In this document: positions 36,196 through 45,150 of the stretch, piece after piece
Layout: the number at the start of each line of letters is the position of its first letter
Numbering within the stretch: the first letter of the stretch is position 1
Origin: Pseudomonadota bacterium
Lineage (GTDB): Bacteria; Pseudomonadota; Alphaproteobacteria; Rhizobiales; Rhizobiaceae
Assembly: GCA_023404095.1 (NCBI GenBank)
Contig: JAEYDD010000038.1
Coordinates: 179,179 to 243,178, forward strand
Direction of reading: 5' to 3'
Length of the DNA: 64,000 nucleotides
Notes under the pieces: generated by a model
Database searches by the model: none
What the model was told of the DNA's origin: nothing
The model's input: only the letters and a program-made list of their open reading frames with translations
Position numbers and translations under genes: made by a program

Positions 36196-37554
36196 ATGAA
36201 CCTTTATTCACTGCTTTCCCTGCGCGCCGCCAATGGGCGCCCCGTGCGGGTTGGACTGATCGGGGCGGGCAAGTTCGGGTCGATGGTGCTTGCGCAGGCG
36301 CAGCGCATCGCAGGCCTGCACATGGTTGCGATTGCCGATCTGGATGTCGGCAAGGCCAAGGAATCGCTCCAGCGCGTCGGCTGGCCGAAGGGGCGCTATT
36401 CAGCGACCAGTTGCGGCGAAGCGATCAAGACCGGCGGGACCTTCGTTACCGATGACGTGAAGGCTCTTTTCGAATGCGGTGAGATCGAGTGCATCATCGA
36501 GGCGACCGGGCATCCGATCGCCGGCACCCGCCATGCGCTCGGCGCGATCGAGTACAACAAGCATGTGGTGATGGTGAATGTCGAGGCGGACGTGATGGTC
36601 GGCCCGATCCTGGCGGAAAAGGCGCGCGCCAAGGGCCTCGTTTATTCCATGGCCTATGGCGACCAGCCGGCGCTGATCTGCGAGCTGGTCGACTGGGCCC
36701 GCGCCACCGGCTTCGAGATTACCGCCGCCGGGAAGGGCATGAATTTCGAGCCGCGCTACCGCTATTCCACGCCGGACACGGTGTGGGGACTGTTCGGCTG
36801 GACCGAGGAACAGGTCGCCGCAGACAACCTCAACCCTAAGCTCTACAACTCCTTCACCGACGGCACCAAGGCAGCGATCGAAATGGCAGCTGTCGCCAAT
36901 GGAACGGGACTCGACTGTCCTGATGACGGCCTCGCCTTCCCGCCGGCTGGCCTGCACGATCTTGCCCGCGTCTTCCGCCCGGCGGCCGATGGCGGCCGCA
37001 TGGCCCGCTCGGGCCTCGTCGACATCGCCGCCAGCCAGGAGCCGGACGGCCGCGAGGTCTTCAACAACATCCGCTACGGCGTCTTCGTCACTTTTAAGGC
37101 GCACAACGAATATGCCCGCGCATGCTTCAAGCAATATGGCCTTTTGACCGACCCCTCGGGCTGGTACGCCTCCATGTGGCGCCCGTTCCATATCATTGGC
37201 CTCGAAACCTCGGTCAGCGTGCTTTCGGCGGTGCTGCGCAACGAGCCGACCGGCTCGTCGAAGGAATTCCGCGGCGATGCTGTCGCGACCGCCAAGAAGG
37301 ACATGCAGCCGGGCGAAATGCTGGACGGGGAGGGCGGCTATGCCGTCTGGGCGAACGCCATCCCGGCGACGCGCAGCCTCGACCTCAAGGCGCTTCCGAT
37401 CGGCCTGGCGCATAACGTCAAGCTCAAGCGGCCGATCAAGAAGGATCAGATCGTCTCCTTCGACGATGTCGAGCTTGTCGCCGATCTCGATGTCGTGTCC
37501 CTGCGCCAGGAGATGGAAGATCGCTTCCGCTCGGCGCGGGTCGCGGCCGAGTGA
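36196..37554 (+). CDS. NAD(P)-dependent oxidoreductase with C-terminal SAF domain
   Basis: The protein has 452 residues. The N-terminal Rossmann fold has VGLIGAGKFGSM (GAGKFG at 23-28), followed by a homoserine-dehydrogenase-like domain (VVMVNVEADVMVGP, YSMAYGDQPALICELVDW). The C-terminal 60 residues form an SAF-type beta-clip (LPIGLAHNVKLKRPIKKDQI). Members are often called homoserine dehydrogenase-like or FlgA-like and their reaction is not settled. It heads an operon with a 3-hydroxyisobutyrate-dehydrogenase-family enzyme, a TRAP importer and a gluconokinase. An oxidation step on an imported sugar acid or polyol derivative is plausible. Confidence 0.8.
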   Translation: MNLYSLLSLRAANGRPVRVGLIGAGKFGSMVLAQAQRIAGLHMVAIADLDVGKAKESLQRVGWPKGRYSATSCGEAIKTGGTFVTDDVKALFECGEIECIIEATGHPIAGTRHALGAIEYNKHVVMVNVEADVMVGPILAEKARAKGLVYSMAYGDQPALICELVDWARATGFEITAAGKGMNFEPRYRYSTPDTVWGLFGWTEEQVAADNLNPKLYNSFTDGTKAAIEMAAVANGTGLDCPDDGLAFPPAGLHDLARVFRPAADGGRMARSGLVDIAASQEPDGREVFNNIRYGVFVTFKAHNEYARACFKQYGLLTDPSGWYASMWRPFHIIGLETSVSVLSAVLRNEPTGSSKEFRGDAVATAKKDMQPGEMLDGEGGYAVWANAIPATRSLDLKALPIGLAHNVKLKRPIKKDQIVSFDDVELVADLDVVSLRQEMEDRFRSARVAAE

Positions 37555-37567
37555 TCCGGAGACGATG

Positions 37568-37873
37568 ATGCGAACGCCAGCCTTTGTCGTGATTGCGGAG
37601 TTCCAGGTGAAGCCCGGCAAGCTGCCGGCCTTCCTGGAGGCGGCGCGGGAAGACGCGAAACACTCACTTGCCGACGAGCCCGGCTGCCGCCAGTTTGACG
37701 TCATCTGCCCGGAGGGCAACGACGATACGGTGGTCTTCTACGAGGTCTATGACAGCCGCGCCGCCTTCGACGCCCATCTCAAGACGCCCCATCTGGAGCG
37801 TTTCCGTCGCGCCTTCCCGCCGCTTATCGTCGAGGAGCGGCCGGTCCGCTTCGCTGAACGGCAGCATCCTTGA
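37568..37873 (+). CDS. Antibiotic biosynthesis monooxygenase (ABM)-domain protein
   Basis: This is a 101-residue protein; another ATG lies one codon earlier, but the second is better spaced from CGGAG. The ABM ferredoxin-like fold shows FVVIAEFQVKPGKLPAFLEA, SLADEPGCRQFDVICPEG, VVFYEVYDSRAAFDAHLKTPH and the F-x-R end. Such small dimers act as quinol or polyketide oxygenases, or as isomerase-like helpers in sugar and acid catabolism (YgiN, LsrG). Here it lies between two dehydrogenases of a sugar-type operon, so an LsrG-like role is conceivable. Confidence 0.82.
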   Translation: MRTPAFVVIAEFQVKPGKLPAFLEAAREDAKHSLADEPGCRQFDVICPEGNDDTVVFYEVYDSRAAFDAHLKTPHLERFRRAFPPLIVEERPVRFAERQHP

Positions 37874-37889
37874 GTGCGGAGATGACATT

Positions 37890-38798
37890 ATGAGTAACGC
37901 GGTCGAAACCATCGCCGTTCTCGGCACCGGCATCATGGGCGCACCGATGGCCGTGCGAATGGCCGATGCCGGCTTCACCGTCACGGCATGGAACCGGACG
38001 GCGGAAAAGGCTGCGTCACTTGCGGGGAAGGGTGTCGCTATCGCCGGTGGTGCCGTCGAGGCGGCTGCTGATGCCGACGTGGTCATCTGCATGCTAAGTT
38101 CCGGTCCGGTCTGCGAGGCTGTACTGGCGGGGCCGGACGGCGTGATTGCCGGCATGCGGCCAGGTGCGGTGCTGGTCCTCATGAGCTCCATTCCGGTCGA
38201 AACGGCCGTGTCGCTTGCGACGGCGGCCGCCGAGCGCGGCATCGTCTGTCTCGACGCGCCGGTGTCCGGCGGCGAGAAGGGAGCGAAGGAGGGCACGCTC
38301 GCCATCATGGTGGGGGGCGATCGCGCGGCCGTTGAGCAAATGCGTGGCGTCTTCGCCTGTCTCGGGCGGGCGACCCATGTGGGCCCGGCCGGCAGCGGCG
38401 CGCTCACCAAGCTTGCAAACCAGCTGATCGTCGCCTCGACGATCTGCGCCGTTGCCGAAGCGTTGACGCTTGCTGAAAGCGGCGGCGCCGACCCGGCGAA
38501 GGTGCGCGAGGCGCTTCTCGGCGGCTTTGCGGATTCGACGGTGTTTCGTCAGCACGGGCTGCGCATGGTGGAAGGCAACTTCCAGCCCGGCGGTCCGGCG
38601 AAGTACCAGGTGAAGGATACATCCACCGCGATCGCCTTCGCCAGAACACGTGCATTGCGACTTCCGGTCAGCGAGGAGGTTGACCGGCTTTTCCAGGCGA
38701 TGGTCGATCATGGTGACGGAGACCTTGATCACAGCGGCGTAATCCTGGAACTGCGACGCATGAATCGGCGCGGAGGCAATTCCGCGTCATCCATTTGA
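37890..38798 (+). CDS. 3-hydroxyisobutyrate dehydrogenase-family oxidoreductase
   Basis: The protein has 302 residues from the ATG at 37890. The NAD(P) loop is LGTGIMGAPMA, the substrate motif is DAPVSGGEKGAKEGTLAIMVGG, and the catalytic lysine is in GALTKLANQLIVAS. Beta-hydroxyacid dehydrogenases of this type oxidise tartronate semialdehyde, 3-hydroxyisobutyrate, L-threonate or related C4 acids. The following TRAP transporter and gluconokinase genes favour a sugar-acid substrate. The start lies 16 bases after the ABM gene. Confidence 0.88.
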   Translation: MSNAVETIAVLGTGIMGAPMAVRMADAGFTVTAWNRTAEKAASLAGKGVAIAGGAVEAAADADVVICMLSSGPVCEAVLAGPDGVIAGMRPGAVLVLMSSIPVETAVSLATAAAERGIVCLDAPVSGGEKGAKEGTLAIMVGGDRAAVEQMRGVFACLGRATHVGPAGSGALTKLANQLIVASTICAVAEALTLAESGGADPAKVREALLGGFADSTVFRQHGLRMVEGNFQPGGPAKYQVKDTSTAIAFARTRALRLPVSEEVDRLFQAMVDHGDGDLDHSGVILELRRMNRRGGNSASSI

Positions 38799-38822
38799 AC
38801 GATTTGAACTGGGAGGAACGAC

Positions 38823-39818
38823 ATGAAACGCTTTACACTTCGCGGTCTGCTCGCAGCAGCCACCATGCTCACCGCATCGTTTGCACAGGCAGAAACGCTG
38901 ACGCTTTCGACGCCTGATCCCGACAATTCCGAAATCACAGTGGCGGCGAACAAGTTCGCCGAACTCGTCGCGGCCAAGACGAATGGCGAACTGACGATCA
39001 AGGTCTTCCCGAACGGTACGCTTTACGGCGGCGACCCGTCCGGCGCGGTGAAGCAGCTTGCCGGCGGCTCGTTGGACATGCTGTTGCTCGCCACATCGCT
39101 CTATGCCAATTTCAATCCGAAGTTTTCTGCTATTTCCGTTCCCTATCTCTTCGACGACGAGGCGCAACTGCGCAGCTATCTTTCCGGCGAGCCGGGGCAG
39201 GAGCTGATCGCGGATCTGGGAAGTATCGGCATCAAGGGCCTGAATCTCTGGCCGCGCCCCTTCCGACAGATGACCAATTCCAAGCACCCGATCGAAAAAC
39301 CGGAGGACCTATCCGGGCTGAAGTTCCGCGTCCCGAACAATCCACTCTGGGTCGAGTTCTTCAAGAAGATGGGTGCTGCCCCGACACCGATGGCCTTCGC
39401 AGAGGTGTACAATGCGCTCCAGCTGAAGGTCGTGGACGGTCAGGAGAACCCGATCAACGTGCCGCTCAGCGCGAAGTTCTACGAAGTGCAGAAGTATGCC
39501 TCGATAACCAATCACATGGGTGACGGCTGGGTGCTCGGCATCAATCCGGCAAAGTTCGACGGCCTCAGCGACGCCCACAAGAAGGCGCTTGAGGAAGCTG
39601 GCAGGGAAGCGGAGGCCTGGAAGGTCGAGAACGACGCTGCAACCGCGGAAACGACGATCGCCGAACTTGAGAAAAACGGCATGGTGATCAACCGCTTGAC
39701 CCCCGAACAGCAGCAGGCGTTCGTCGCCGTCTCGAAGGAGCTCTTTCCGGTCTTCGCGGGCCTTGTGAAGGATCAGGCCTTTTTCGACAAGACCGTCGCC
39801 GCCGTCGGCAAGAACTGA
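38823..39818 (+). CDS. TRAP transporter substrate-binding protein (DctP family)
   Basis: This 331-residue protein has a signal peptide cleaved after SFAQA (about residue 23). The DctP core includes LKFRVPNNPLWVEFFKKMGA, with the conserved Arg that salt-bridges the ligand carboxylate, and MAFAEVYNALQLKVVDGQEN. The ligand is therefore an organic or sugar acid. It is followed by a GC-rich hairpin and then the two membrane subunits, giving a complete TRAP system that uses a sodium or proton gradient. Confidence 0.93.
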   Translation: MKRFTLRGLLAAATMLTASFAQAETLTLSTPDPDNSEITVAANKFAELVAAKTNGELTIKVFPNGTLYGGDPSGAVKQLAGGSLDMLLLATSLYANFNPKFSAISVPYLFDDEAQLRSYLSGEPGQELIADLGSIGIKGLNLWPRPFRQMTNSKHPIEKPEDLSGLKFRVPNNPLWVEFFKKMGAAPTPMAFAEVYNALQLKVVDGQENPINVPLSAKFYEVQKYASITNHMGDGWVLGINPAKFDGLSDAHKKALEEAGREAEAWKVENDAATAETTIAELEKNGMVINRLTPEQQQAFVAVSKELFPVFAGLVKDQAFFDKTVAAVGKN

Positions 39819-39831
39819 TCCAAAATGCCAG

Positions 39832-39857
39832 CCGGATCGGCCGCGCGGCCGGTCCGG
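39832..39857 (+). terminator. GC-rich intercistronic hairpin after the TRAP binding-protein gene
   Basis: CCGGATCGGCCGC (39832-39844) is followed at once by GCGGCCGGTCCGG (39845-39857), a 13-base inverted repeat with one G-U pair. The real loop is about four bases. No U-run follows, so it more likely stabilises the binding-protein message or slows read-through than terminates fully. Confidence 0.5.
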
Positions 39858-39872
39858 TAAGGAGGACACGCC

Positions 39873-40430
39873 ATGGACAAATCCACCTCTTTCCTGGGCG
39901 GAGCCCTGAAAGCCGCGACGGACTATGCCGCGGGTATCGCCGTGGTCGGCGTGCTTCTGGTTGTCCTCATCCAGGTCGCCAGTCGCGTGCTGGGCATGCC
40001 GGTCTCCTGGACGGAGGAAGCGACCCGCTACCTCTTCGTCTGGATGATCTTCCTCGGCCTTGCGGCAGGGTTCCGGACCGTCGAGACTGCACGCGTCACG
40101 GTGCTGATCGCGATGATGCCGATCGTCATCCGGCGGTTGTCGCTGCCGATCTACGTCGCGTCTTCGGTCGTCTTCTTCGCGCTCACCGGCTGGACCGGTT
40201 ACCACCTTGTCCGGCAGCAATTCGTGATGAACGAGACGGCGGCGACGCTCGCCGTACCCATGTGGCTGATCGGTACGATCATGCCGATCAGTGCCGTGCT
40301 GGCGGTCCTGGGCATCGTCGAATCCCTGAAAACACGTCGCGATCTGATCGAGCTTGCAGATCCCGCGCAGGGCATGCCCGAAATCGCCCTTGCCGAAAAC
40401 GTCACGCCGAAGCTGGAGAAAGAGCTATGA
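39873..40430 (+). CDS. TRAP transporter small permease (DctQ family)
   Basis: This 185-residue inner-membrane protein has four predicted helices and the family motif LGMPVSWTEEATRYLFVWMIFLG. The ATG follows AAGGAGG. Its stop overlaps the start of the large permease (ATGA at 40427-40430). It is the small membrane subunit that pairs with the following gene product. Confidence 0.92.
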   Translation: MDKSTSFLGGALKAATDYAAGIAVVGVLLVVLIQVASRVLGMPVSWTEEATRYLFVWMIFLGLAAGFRTVETARVTVLIAMMPIVIRRLSLPIYVASSVVFFALTGWTGYHLVRQQFVMNETAATLAVPMWLIGTIMPISAVLAVLGIVESLKTRRDLIELADPAQGMPEIALAENVTPKLEKEL

Positions 40431-41707
40431 GCCTTGTCCTTCTCGCCCTGTTCCTCCTCATGAGCGTTTTCGGCGTACCGCTCGCCGTCGCGCTGGGCCT
40501 TGCCAGTGTCATTGCAATCGTCGCCTTCACGTCGACGCCGGTCGATCTTCTGGCGCAAAGCATGTTCTCCGCCATGAATTCCTTCCTGTTGGTGGCCGTC
40601 CCGTTGTTCATCCTCGTCGGCGTGCTCATGGAGCGTGGCCGCGTCGCCGAAAAGCTGTTCGATTTTGCCGAGGCCATCGTCGGCTGGCTGCCCGGCGGAC
40701 TCGGCCATGTAAACGTCGCCTCCTCGGTGATCTTCGGCGGCGTTTCCGGCTCCTCGGTCGCCGACATCGCCTCCATCGGGGCGATCGAGATCAAGGCGAT
40801 GGAACGCCATGGCTTCCCCAAGGGCTATGCCGTCGGTATGACGCTGTGCACGTCAACGCTCTCTTCAATCATCCCACCCTCGATCCTTATCGTCATCGCC
40901 GGATCGATCGCCAATGCCTCGATCGGCACGCTGCTGGTGGCCGGTCTCATTCCCGGCCTGTTCATCGCGCTGATGTTCATGGCGTTCAACCATTTCTATG
41001 CGGTACGCTACGGCTACAATCCGCCGACGCCGTTCAATCTGCGGTTGGTCGTCACAACCGGCATCGCCGCCGTCCTGCCCATGCTGACGCCGGTGATCCT
41101 GCTGATCGGCATCGTCGATGGCTACTTCACGCCGACGGAAGCGGCCGGCATTGCGGTTCTCTACACGCTCTTCCTTTCGGTGGTTCTCTACCGCACCATC
41201 GCGCCGAGCGAACTCCCCGGCATCTTCATCGAGACGGCGCGGACCTCGGGCACGATCCTCTTCATCGCGGCCACCGCAAAGCTCGCCGCTTGGGTCTTCA
41301 CCTATGACGGCCTGCCTGCGCAGGTCGCGACCTTCCTCGGCGCGATCAGTACCGGCCCCACCATGGCGCTCATCTTGATCTTCCTGTTTCTAATCGTCGT
41401 CGGCATGTTCATGGACGCGATCGCCGCCATGTTCATCCTGATCCCGGTGCTGCTGCCGCCAGCCGTTTCGCTCGGCGTCGATCCCATCCACTTCCTGATC
41501 GTCATGGTGATCACATTAACGCTCGGCCTCGTCACTCCGCCGGTCGGGGTCTGCCTCTTCGCCGTCGCCCAGGTGGCGAAAATGTCGATCGAGGACGTCG
41601 TGAAGGGATCGCTTGCGCCCATGTCGATCCTCATAGCGGCGATCCTCGCACTAGTACTCTTCCCCGAGCTGACGCTCGCACCCATCCGCCTGCTTGGCCT
41701 CTACTGA
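40427..41707 (+). CDS. TRAP transporter large permease (DctM family)
   Basis: The protein has 426 residues, the usual length, with 11 to 13 helices. Characteristic segments include AVPLFILVGVLMERG, FGGVSGSSVADIASIGAIEI, CTSTLSSIIPPSI and VTPPVGVCLFAVAQVA. It carries the substrate and the coupling ion. The longer reading from 40262 lies inside the small-permease gene and is rejected; the ATG at 40427 overlaps that gene's stop. Confidence 0.94.
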   Translation: MSLVLLALFLLMSVFGVPLAVALGLASVIAIVAFTSTPVDLLAQSMFSAMNSFLLVAVPLFILVGVLMERGRVAEKLFDFAEAIVGWLPGGLGHVNVASSVIFGGVSGSSVADIASIGAIEIKAMERHGFPKGYAVGMTLCTSTLSSIIPPSILIVIAGSIANASIGTLLVAGLIPGLFIALMFMAFNHFYAVRYGYNPPTPFNLRLVVTTGIAAVLPMLTPVILLIGIVDGYFTPTEAAGIAVLYTLFLSVVLYRTIAPSELPGIFIETARTSGTILFIAATAKLAAWVFTYDGLPAQVATFLGAISTGPTMALILIFLFLIVVGMFMDAIAAMFILIPVLLPPAVSLGVDPIHFLIVMVITLTLGLVTPPVGVCLFAVAQVAKMSIEDVVKGSLAPMSILIAAILALVLFPELTLAPIRLLGLY

Positions 41708-41708
41708 G

Positions 41709-42242
41709 ATGGCGGTGCGGATTAATGCGCCCCATGACGCCTTTCTGGTTGTCATGGGCACGGCGGGAACTGGAAAGTCGGAGATCGGCCGACGCCTTGC
41801 GACAAGTCTCCGGTGCGATTTCGTCGAGGCGGACGAGTTTCACACGGCGGAGAATGTCGAGCAGATGCGCAACGGCATTGCGCTCACGGACGTCCAGCGC
41901 GAGCCTTGGCTCCATGCGGTCTGCGACAAGGCGCTTTCTCTTCCGGCCCGTCCGGCCGTCATCGCCTGTTCGGCGCTGAAACGGAGTTACCGAGATTTGA
42001 TGCGGGCGCGGCTCGGCGCCGTTCGTTTCCTCCTTCTCGACGGTCCGGCCGCGCTGATTGCGGCGCGCCTTCAGTCGCGGCGTGGGCATTTTGCCTCGGT
42101 TACGCTGCTGGAAGGTCAGCTCCGCACATTGGAGCGTCCGGATTTGGAGGAAGAAGCCATCGTACTCGACATCGCTCTGTCGCCGGAAGACATTACCAAG
42201 GCCGCGCTGGTTGCCTTGCATGTCGCGCCGACACTTTCCTAG
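41709..42242 (+). CDS. Gluconokinase (GntK family)
   Basis: The protein has 177 residues from the ATG at 41709, two bases after the TRAP permease stop. The P-loop GTAGTGKSEIGRRLA, the substrate region FVEADEFHTAENVEQMRNGIALTD and the motif ACSALKRSYRDLMR match shikimate-kinase-like gluconokinases. It phosphorylates gluconate or a related aldonate at C6 in the cytosol. As the last gene of the operon it points to a sugar-acid substrate for the TRAP importer. Its end overlaps the convergent LysR gene by four bases. Confidence 0.88.
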   Translation: MAVRINAPHDAFLVVMGTAGTGKSEIGRRLATSLRCDFVEADEFHTAENVEQMRNGIALTDVQREPWLHAVCDKALSLPARPAVIACSALKRSYRDLMRARLGAVRFLLLDGPAALIAARLQSRRGHFASVTLLEGQLRTLERPDLEEEAIVLDIALSPEDITKAALVALHVAPTLS

Positions 42243-43144
42243 AACCGCACACCGACCTGTGCCGCCTGCCAGGCGTCGCGTTCCGTCCGCAGCCAGTCGA
42301 GAAAGAGGCGGACCTTCTTCTGGCGAAGATGATCGCGCGGGCAGACGATCCACTGGGTGACGATGCGCAGTTCCGGTGCGGCGGCAACGGGACAGACCAG
42401 GCGGCCGCTTTTCAGCTCGTCCTCCATCATCAGCGTGCTTTCCAGTGCGATGCCCATGCCGCGCACGGCGGCATCGATTGCCATGTGGCTCCGGTCGAAC
42501 AGCACGCGGCGCCAGCGTTCACCGGGCGCGACCTCGGCAAGCTGGAACCACGTCGCCCACTGCGCCTGAGATTTCACTGAATGAATCAGTCGTTGGTTCG
42601 GCAGGTCGTCCACGCGCAGGCTGCCGGGAGCCGCATAGCGCGGTGCGCACACTGGAATGAACTGTTCTTCTGCGATGCCCTCCACGAAGAGGCCGGGCCA
42701 GCGCCCATTGCCGTGCCGCAGTTCGATATCCACCAGTTCTTGGTTGAAGTCGGTCGGCTCGTTGGTCCCGTCGAGGCGGACTTCGAGATCGGGGTGCTGG
42801 TCAAGAAGCGCGCCGAGCCGGGGCAGCAGCCACTTGTTGGAGAGGGTGGGGGTGGCGCGAATGGTGAGCGTCGTAACGGAGCGGAAACCACGGATTGTGC
42901 CGGTGGCTTCCTCGATCTGCTCGATCTGCTCGGAAATCATGGAAAAATAGCGTTCTCCGGCTTCGGTGAGCGCGACACCGCGGCCGGCCTTGGTGAGAAG
43001 CGAGACCCCAAGCTGGTTCTCCAGCAATTGGATCTGCTGGCTGACGGCTGAGGGGGTGACGCTCAGGTCTTCCGCGGCACGGGAAATGCTGCCGGCACGC
43101 GCCGCAGCGTGAAAAACGAGGATTGCCTTGATTGGAAGCTGCAT
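42239..43144 (-). CDS. LysR family transcriptional regulator (GcvA-like)
   Basis: The protein has 301 residues. The winged helix-turn-helix comprises KAILVFHAAARAGSISRAAEDL, SVTPSAVSQQIQLLENQLG and TKAGRGVALTEAGERYF, and the effector domain follows. The longer GcvA-type body (VELR..., RHGNGRWPG) supports that subgroup. It is convergent with the TRAP/gluconokinase operon rather than divergent, so its target is uncertain; it could still act on the leader region at 35827-36195 or on its own promoter. Confidence 0.9.
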   Translation of the reverse strand: MQLPIKAILVFHAAARAGSISRAAEDLSVTPSAVSQQIQLLENQLGVSLLTKAGRGVALTEAGERYFSMISEQIEQIEEATGTIRGFRSVTTLTIRATPTLSNKWLLPRLGALLDQHPDLEVRLDGTNEPTDFNQELVDIELRHGNGRWPGLFVEGIAEEQFIPVCAPRYAAPGSLRVDDLPNQRLIHSVKSQAQWATWFQLAEVAPGERWRRVLFDRSHMAIDAAVRGMGIALESTLMMEDELKSGRLVCPVAAAPELRIVTQWIVCPRDHLRQKKVRLFLDWLRTERDAWQAAQVGVRF

Positions 43145-43313
43145 TCTGTCCCACGTGATTGGCCTGAAAGACGGTAATCCAATCCGACAGGAAGCGAAAT
43201 GGTACGCGCGGTCCCCTCACCTCGAAAAAGCGCAATGCTGCAATGCGAAATGAATAGGCCACCCTCTATCGGAATTCTGCTAAATTCCCGGCGTCATTGA
43301 AGGATGTACTCGC

Positions 43314-43424
43314 ATGAGCCACAACGTAGCTGCAAAGCGCAAGTCTATTCGGGAAAAGATGTGGAGCGCCATTTTGCGGGAGCGCGGCCGTGAAGTGCGG
43401 CGGATGCTGGAGCGGCGGCAATAG
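43314..43424 (+). CDS. Small basic protein, 36 residues, unknown
   Basis: An ATG at 43314 behind GAAGGA opens a 36-codon frame ending in TAG. The product is strongly basic, about a third Arg and Lys, and almost entirely helix-forming (KRKSIREKMWSAIL, then REVRRMLERRQ). It stands alone in the 538-base gap between the LysR gene and the hydantoinase operon. I do not recognise it. An amphipathic RNA- or protein-binding helix is the only structural suggestion. It may be non-coding. Confidence 0.35.
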   Translation: MSHNVAAKRKSIREKMWSAILRERGREVRRMLERRQ

Positions 43425-43473
43425 CCGGTACGCCGTAGTATCTACAGACAGATATGTCATGGCGTTTACCACC

Positions 43474-43680
43474 TCACGGGAGGGAGATCGAGATGATTGA
43501 TCGGGTCGTTCTCGATTGACTTGCTGACATATAGGTCTGTAGCGCCACGTCTTCCGCCGTTTGCTGATCGCGCACGATCCGCATCACGACGCAGCGCGAT
43601 CGGCAACAAGGTGCCGATTTCGCTCTGAGCACTTCAAGTGCCGCTGGAGCGAACTCGCCATTGGTTAAGACTTGGGGCAA
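43474..43680 (-). pseudogene. Possible remnant of an ECF sigma factor
   Basis: The minus-strand frame reads VVMRIVRDQQTAEDVALQTYMSA, resembling the region-2 pattern of ECF sigma factors (RI-RD---AEDV-Q--Y). The rest of the 68 residues does not match and no region 4 follows. It lies three bases after the hydantoinase stop on the same strand. The call rests on one short similarity. Confidence 0.25.
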
Positions 43681-43682
43681 GG

Positions 43683-45137
43683 TCAGTTTGGGTCTTTTCG
43701 CGACTGTTGAATTGCTTGCCGGGCACTGGGCCGTAAGGGTGGCCTCATTAAGTAGCGTCCGCTGCCCGGGCGATTCAGTACTTGACCATTTTTCATGACC
43801 ATCGAACCCCGCAGCATGGTGGCGATCGGCCAGCCAGCGACTTCAAAGCCTTCCCAGGGCGTGTAGTCGCTGCCGTGGTGCAGGTTCTCCTGACGGATGG
43901 TTTCCTTTCGATGTGGATCCCACAGGACGAGATCGGCGTCGCTGCCTACCGCGATCGTGCCCTTGCGGGGATAGAGGCCGTAGGTTCGCGCATGATTGGT
44001 CGCCGTCAGGGCCACAAATTTCTCAAGAGAGATGCGGCCCTTGCTCACTCCTTCGGAGAACAGGATGGGTAGCCGTGTCTCGACGCCCGGAATTCCGTTG
44101 GGCACCCAGCGGAACGACGTTCTGGCCTTCGGCGTATCCTTCCCGCGGCCGTCTTCGTTCTGGAAGAAGAAGGGGCAATGATCCGAGGAGAAGAGTTCCA
44201 GCGTGCCGTCCACGAGACCCTGCCAGATGGCCGCCTGGCTTTCGGTGTCCCTCGGCGGTGGCGAGCAGACATATTTGGCGCCTTCGAAGTCCATGTTGAG
44301 GTCGCGCAGGTCGTCTGCCGTCAGGGTGATGTATTGCGGGCACGTCTCTGCCGTCACCTTGAGGCCGCGCGCCCGTGCCCAGCGGATCTGCTCCAGCGCT
44401 TCGCGGCCCGATACATGGACGATGACGATCGGGATGCCGGTGATCTCGGCATGGCTGATCGCCCGATGCGTGGCTTCCCGCTCCACGATCTCAGGCCGCG
44501 AGAGCGCGTGATAATAGGGCGCGACATGGCCCTCGCGCTCCAGCTTCTCCGAGAGGAAGCGGATGGCATCGTAGCCTTCGGCGTGTACCATGACGGTCGC
44601 GCCATGCGTGCCGGCTACCGCGAAGACCTCGAGCAGTTGCCGGTCGTTCAACACAAGGTCGTCATAGGTCATGAAGACCTTGAAGGAGCTGTATCCGGCC
44701 TCGATCAGTGCGGGCAGTTCCTGTCCGAGGACCTGCGGGGTGGGGTCCGAGATGATCAGGTGGAAACTCACGTCGACGTGGCACCTTCCGTCGGCCTGCG
44801 CATGATATTCGGCGATGGCATCGCGCAGCGACTGGCCCTTCTTCTGGAGAGCGAATGCAAACACCGTCGTCGTTCCGCCAGCCGCCGCCGACCGGGTACC
44901 GCTCTCGAAATCGTCGGCCATCATCGAGGCGTCGGAAGACGGCTGCGACAGATGCACGTGGCTGTCGATGCCGCCTGGCAGGATCAACAGGCCAGATGCG
45001 TCTATCAGTTCGCCGGCGCCGGAAAGCTCGGCGGCAAGCGCGGTGATGCGTCCGTCCTTGATGCCGATATCGGCAATGTAGCGATCCGCCGCGGTGACGA
45101 TCATGCCGCCCTTGACGATTGTATCGAATGCCATCAT
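43683..45137 (-). CDS. Dihydropyrimidinase / D-hydantoinase family cyclic amidohydrolase
   Basis: This 484-residue protein starts behind AAGAGGAG. The amidohydrolase metal ligands are all present: His60 and His62 (DSHVHLSQP), Lys153 in SFKVFMTYDD (the carbamylated lysine), His185 (MVHAEG), His241 (IVHVSG) and Asp in SSDHCPF. It hydrolyses six- or five-membered cyclic diamides such as dihydrouracil, hydantoins or allantoin. It is the last of nine genes on this strand with a polyamine-type importer, racemase-like proteins, an amidase and a deacetylase, so the substrate is probably an imported cyclic ureide or imide. Confidence 0.9.
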   Translation of the reverse strand: MMAFDTIVKGGMIVTAADRYIADIGIKDGRITALAAELSGAGELIDASGLLILPGGIDSHVHLSQPSSDASMMADDFESGTRSAAAGGTTTVFAFALQKKGQSLRDAIAEYHAQADGRCHVDVSFHLIISDPTPQVLGQELPALIEAGYSSFKVFMTYDDLVLNDRQLLEVFAVAGTHGATVMVHAEGYDAIRFLSEKLEREGHVAPYYHALSRPEIVEREATHRAISHAEITGIPIVIVHVSGREALEQIRWARARGLKVTAETCPQYITLTADDLRDLNMDFEGAKYVCSPPPRDTESQAAIWQGLVDGTLELFSSDHCPFFFQNEDGRGKDTPKARTSFRWVPNGIPGVETRLPILFSEGVSKGRISLEKFVALTATNHARTYGLYPRKGTIAVGSDADLVLWDPHRKETIRQENLHHGSDYTPWEGFEVAGWPIATMLRGSMVMKNGQVLNRPGSGRYLMRPPLRPSARQAIQQSRKDPN

Positions 45138-45150
45138 CGCGAAACTCCTC

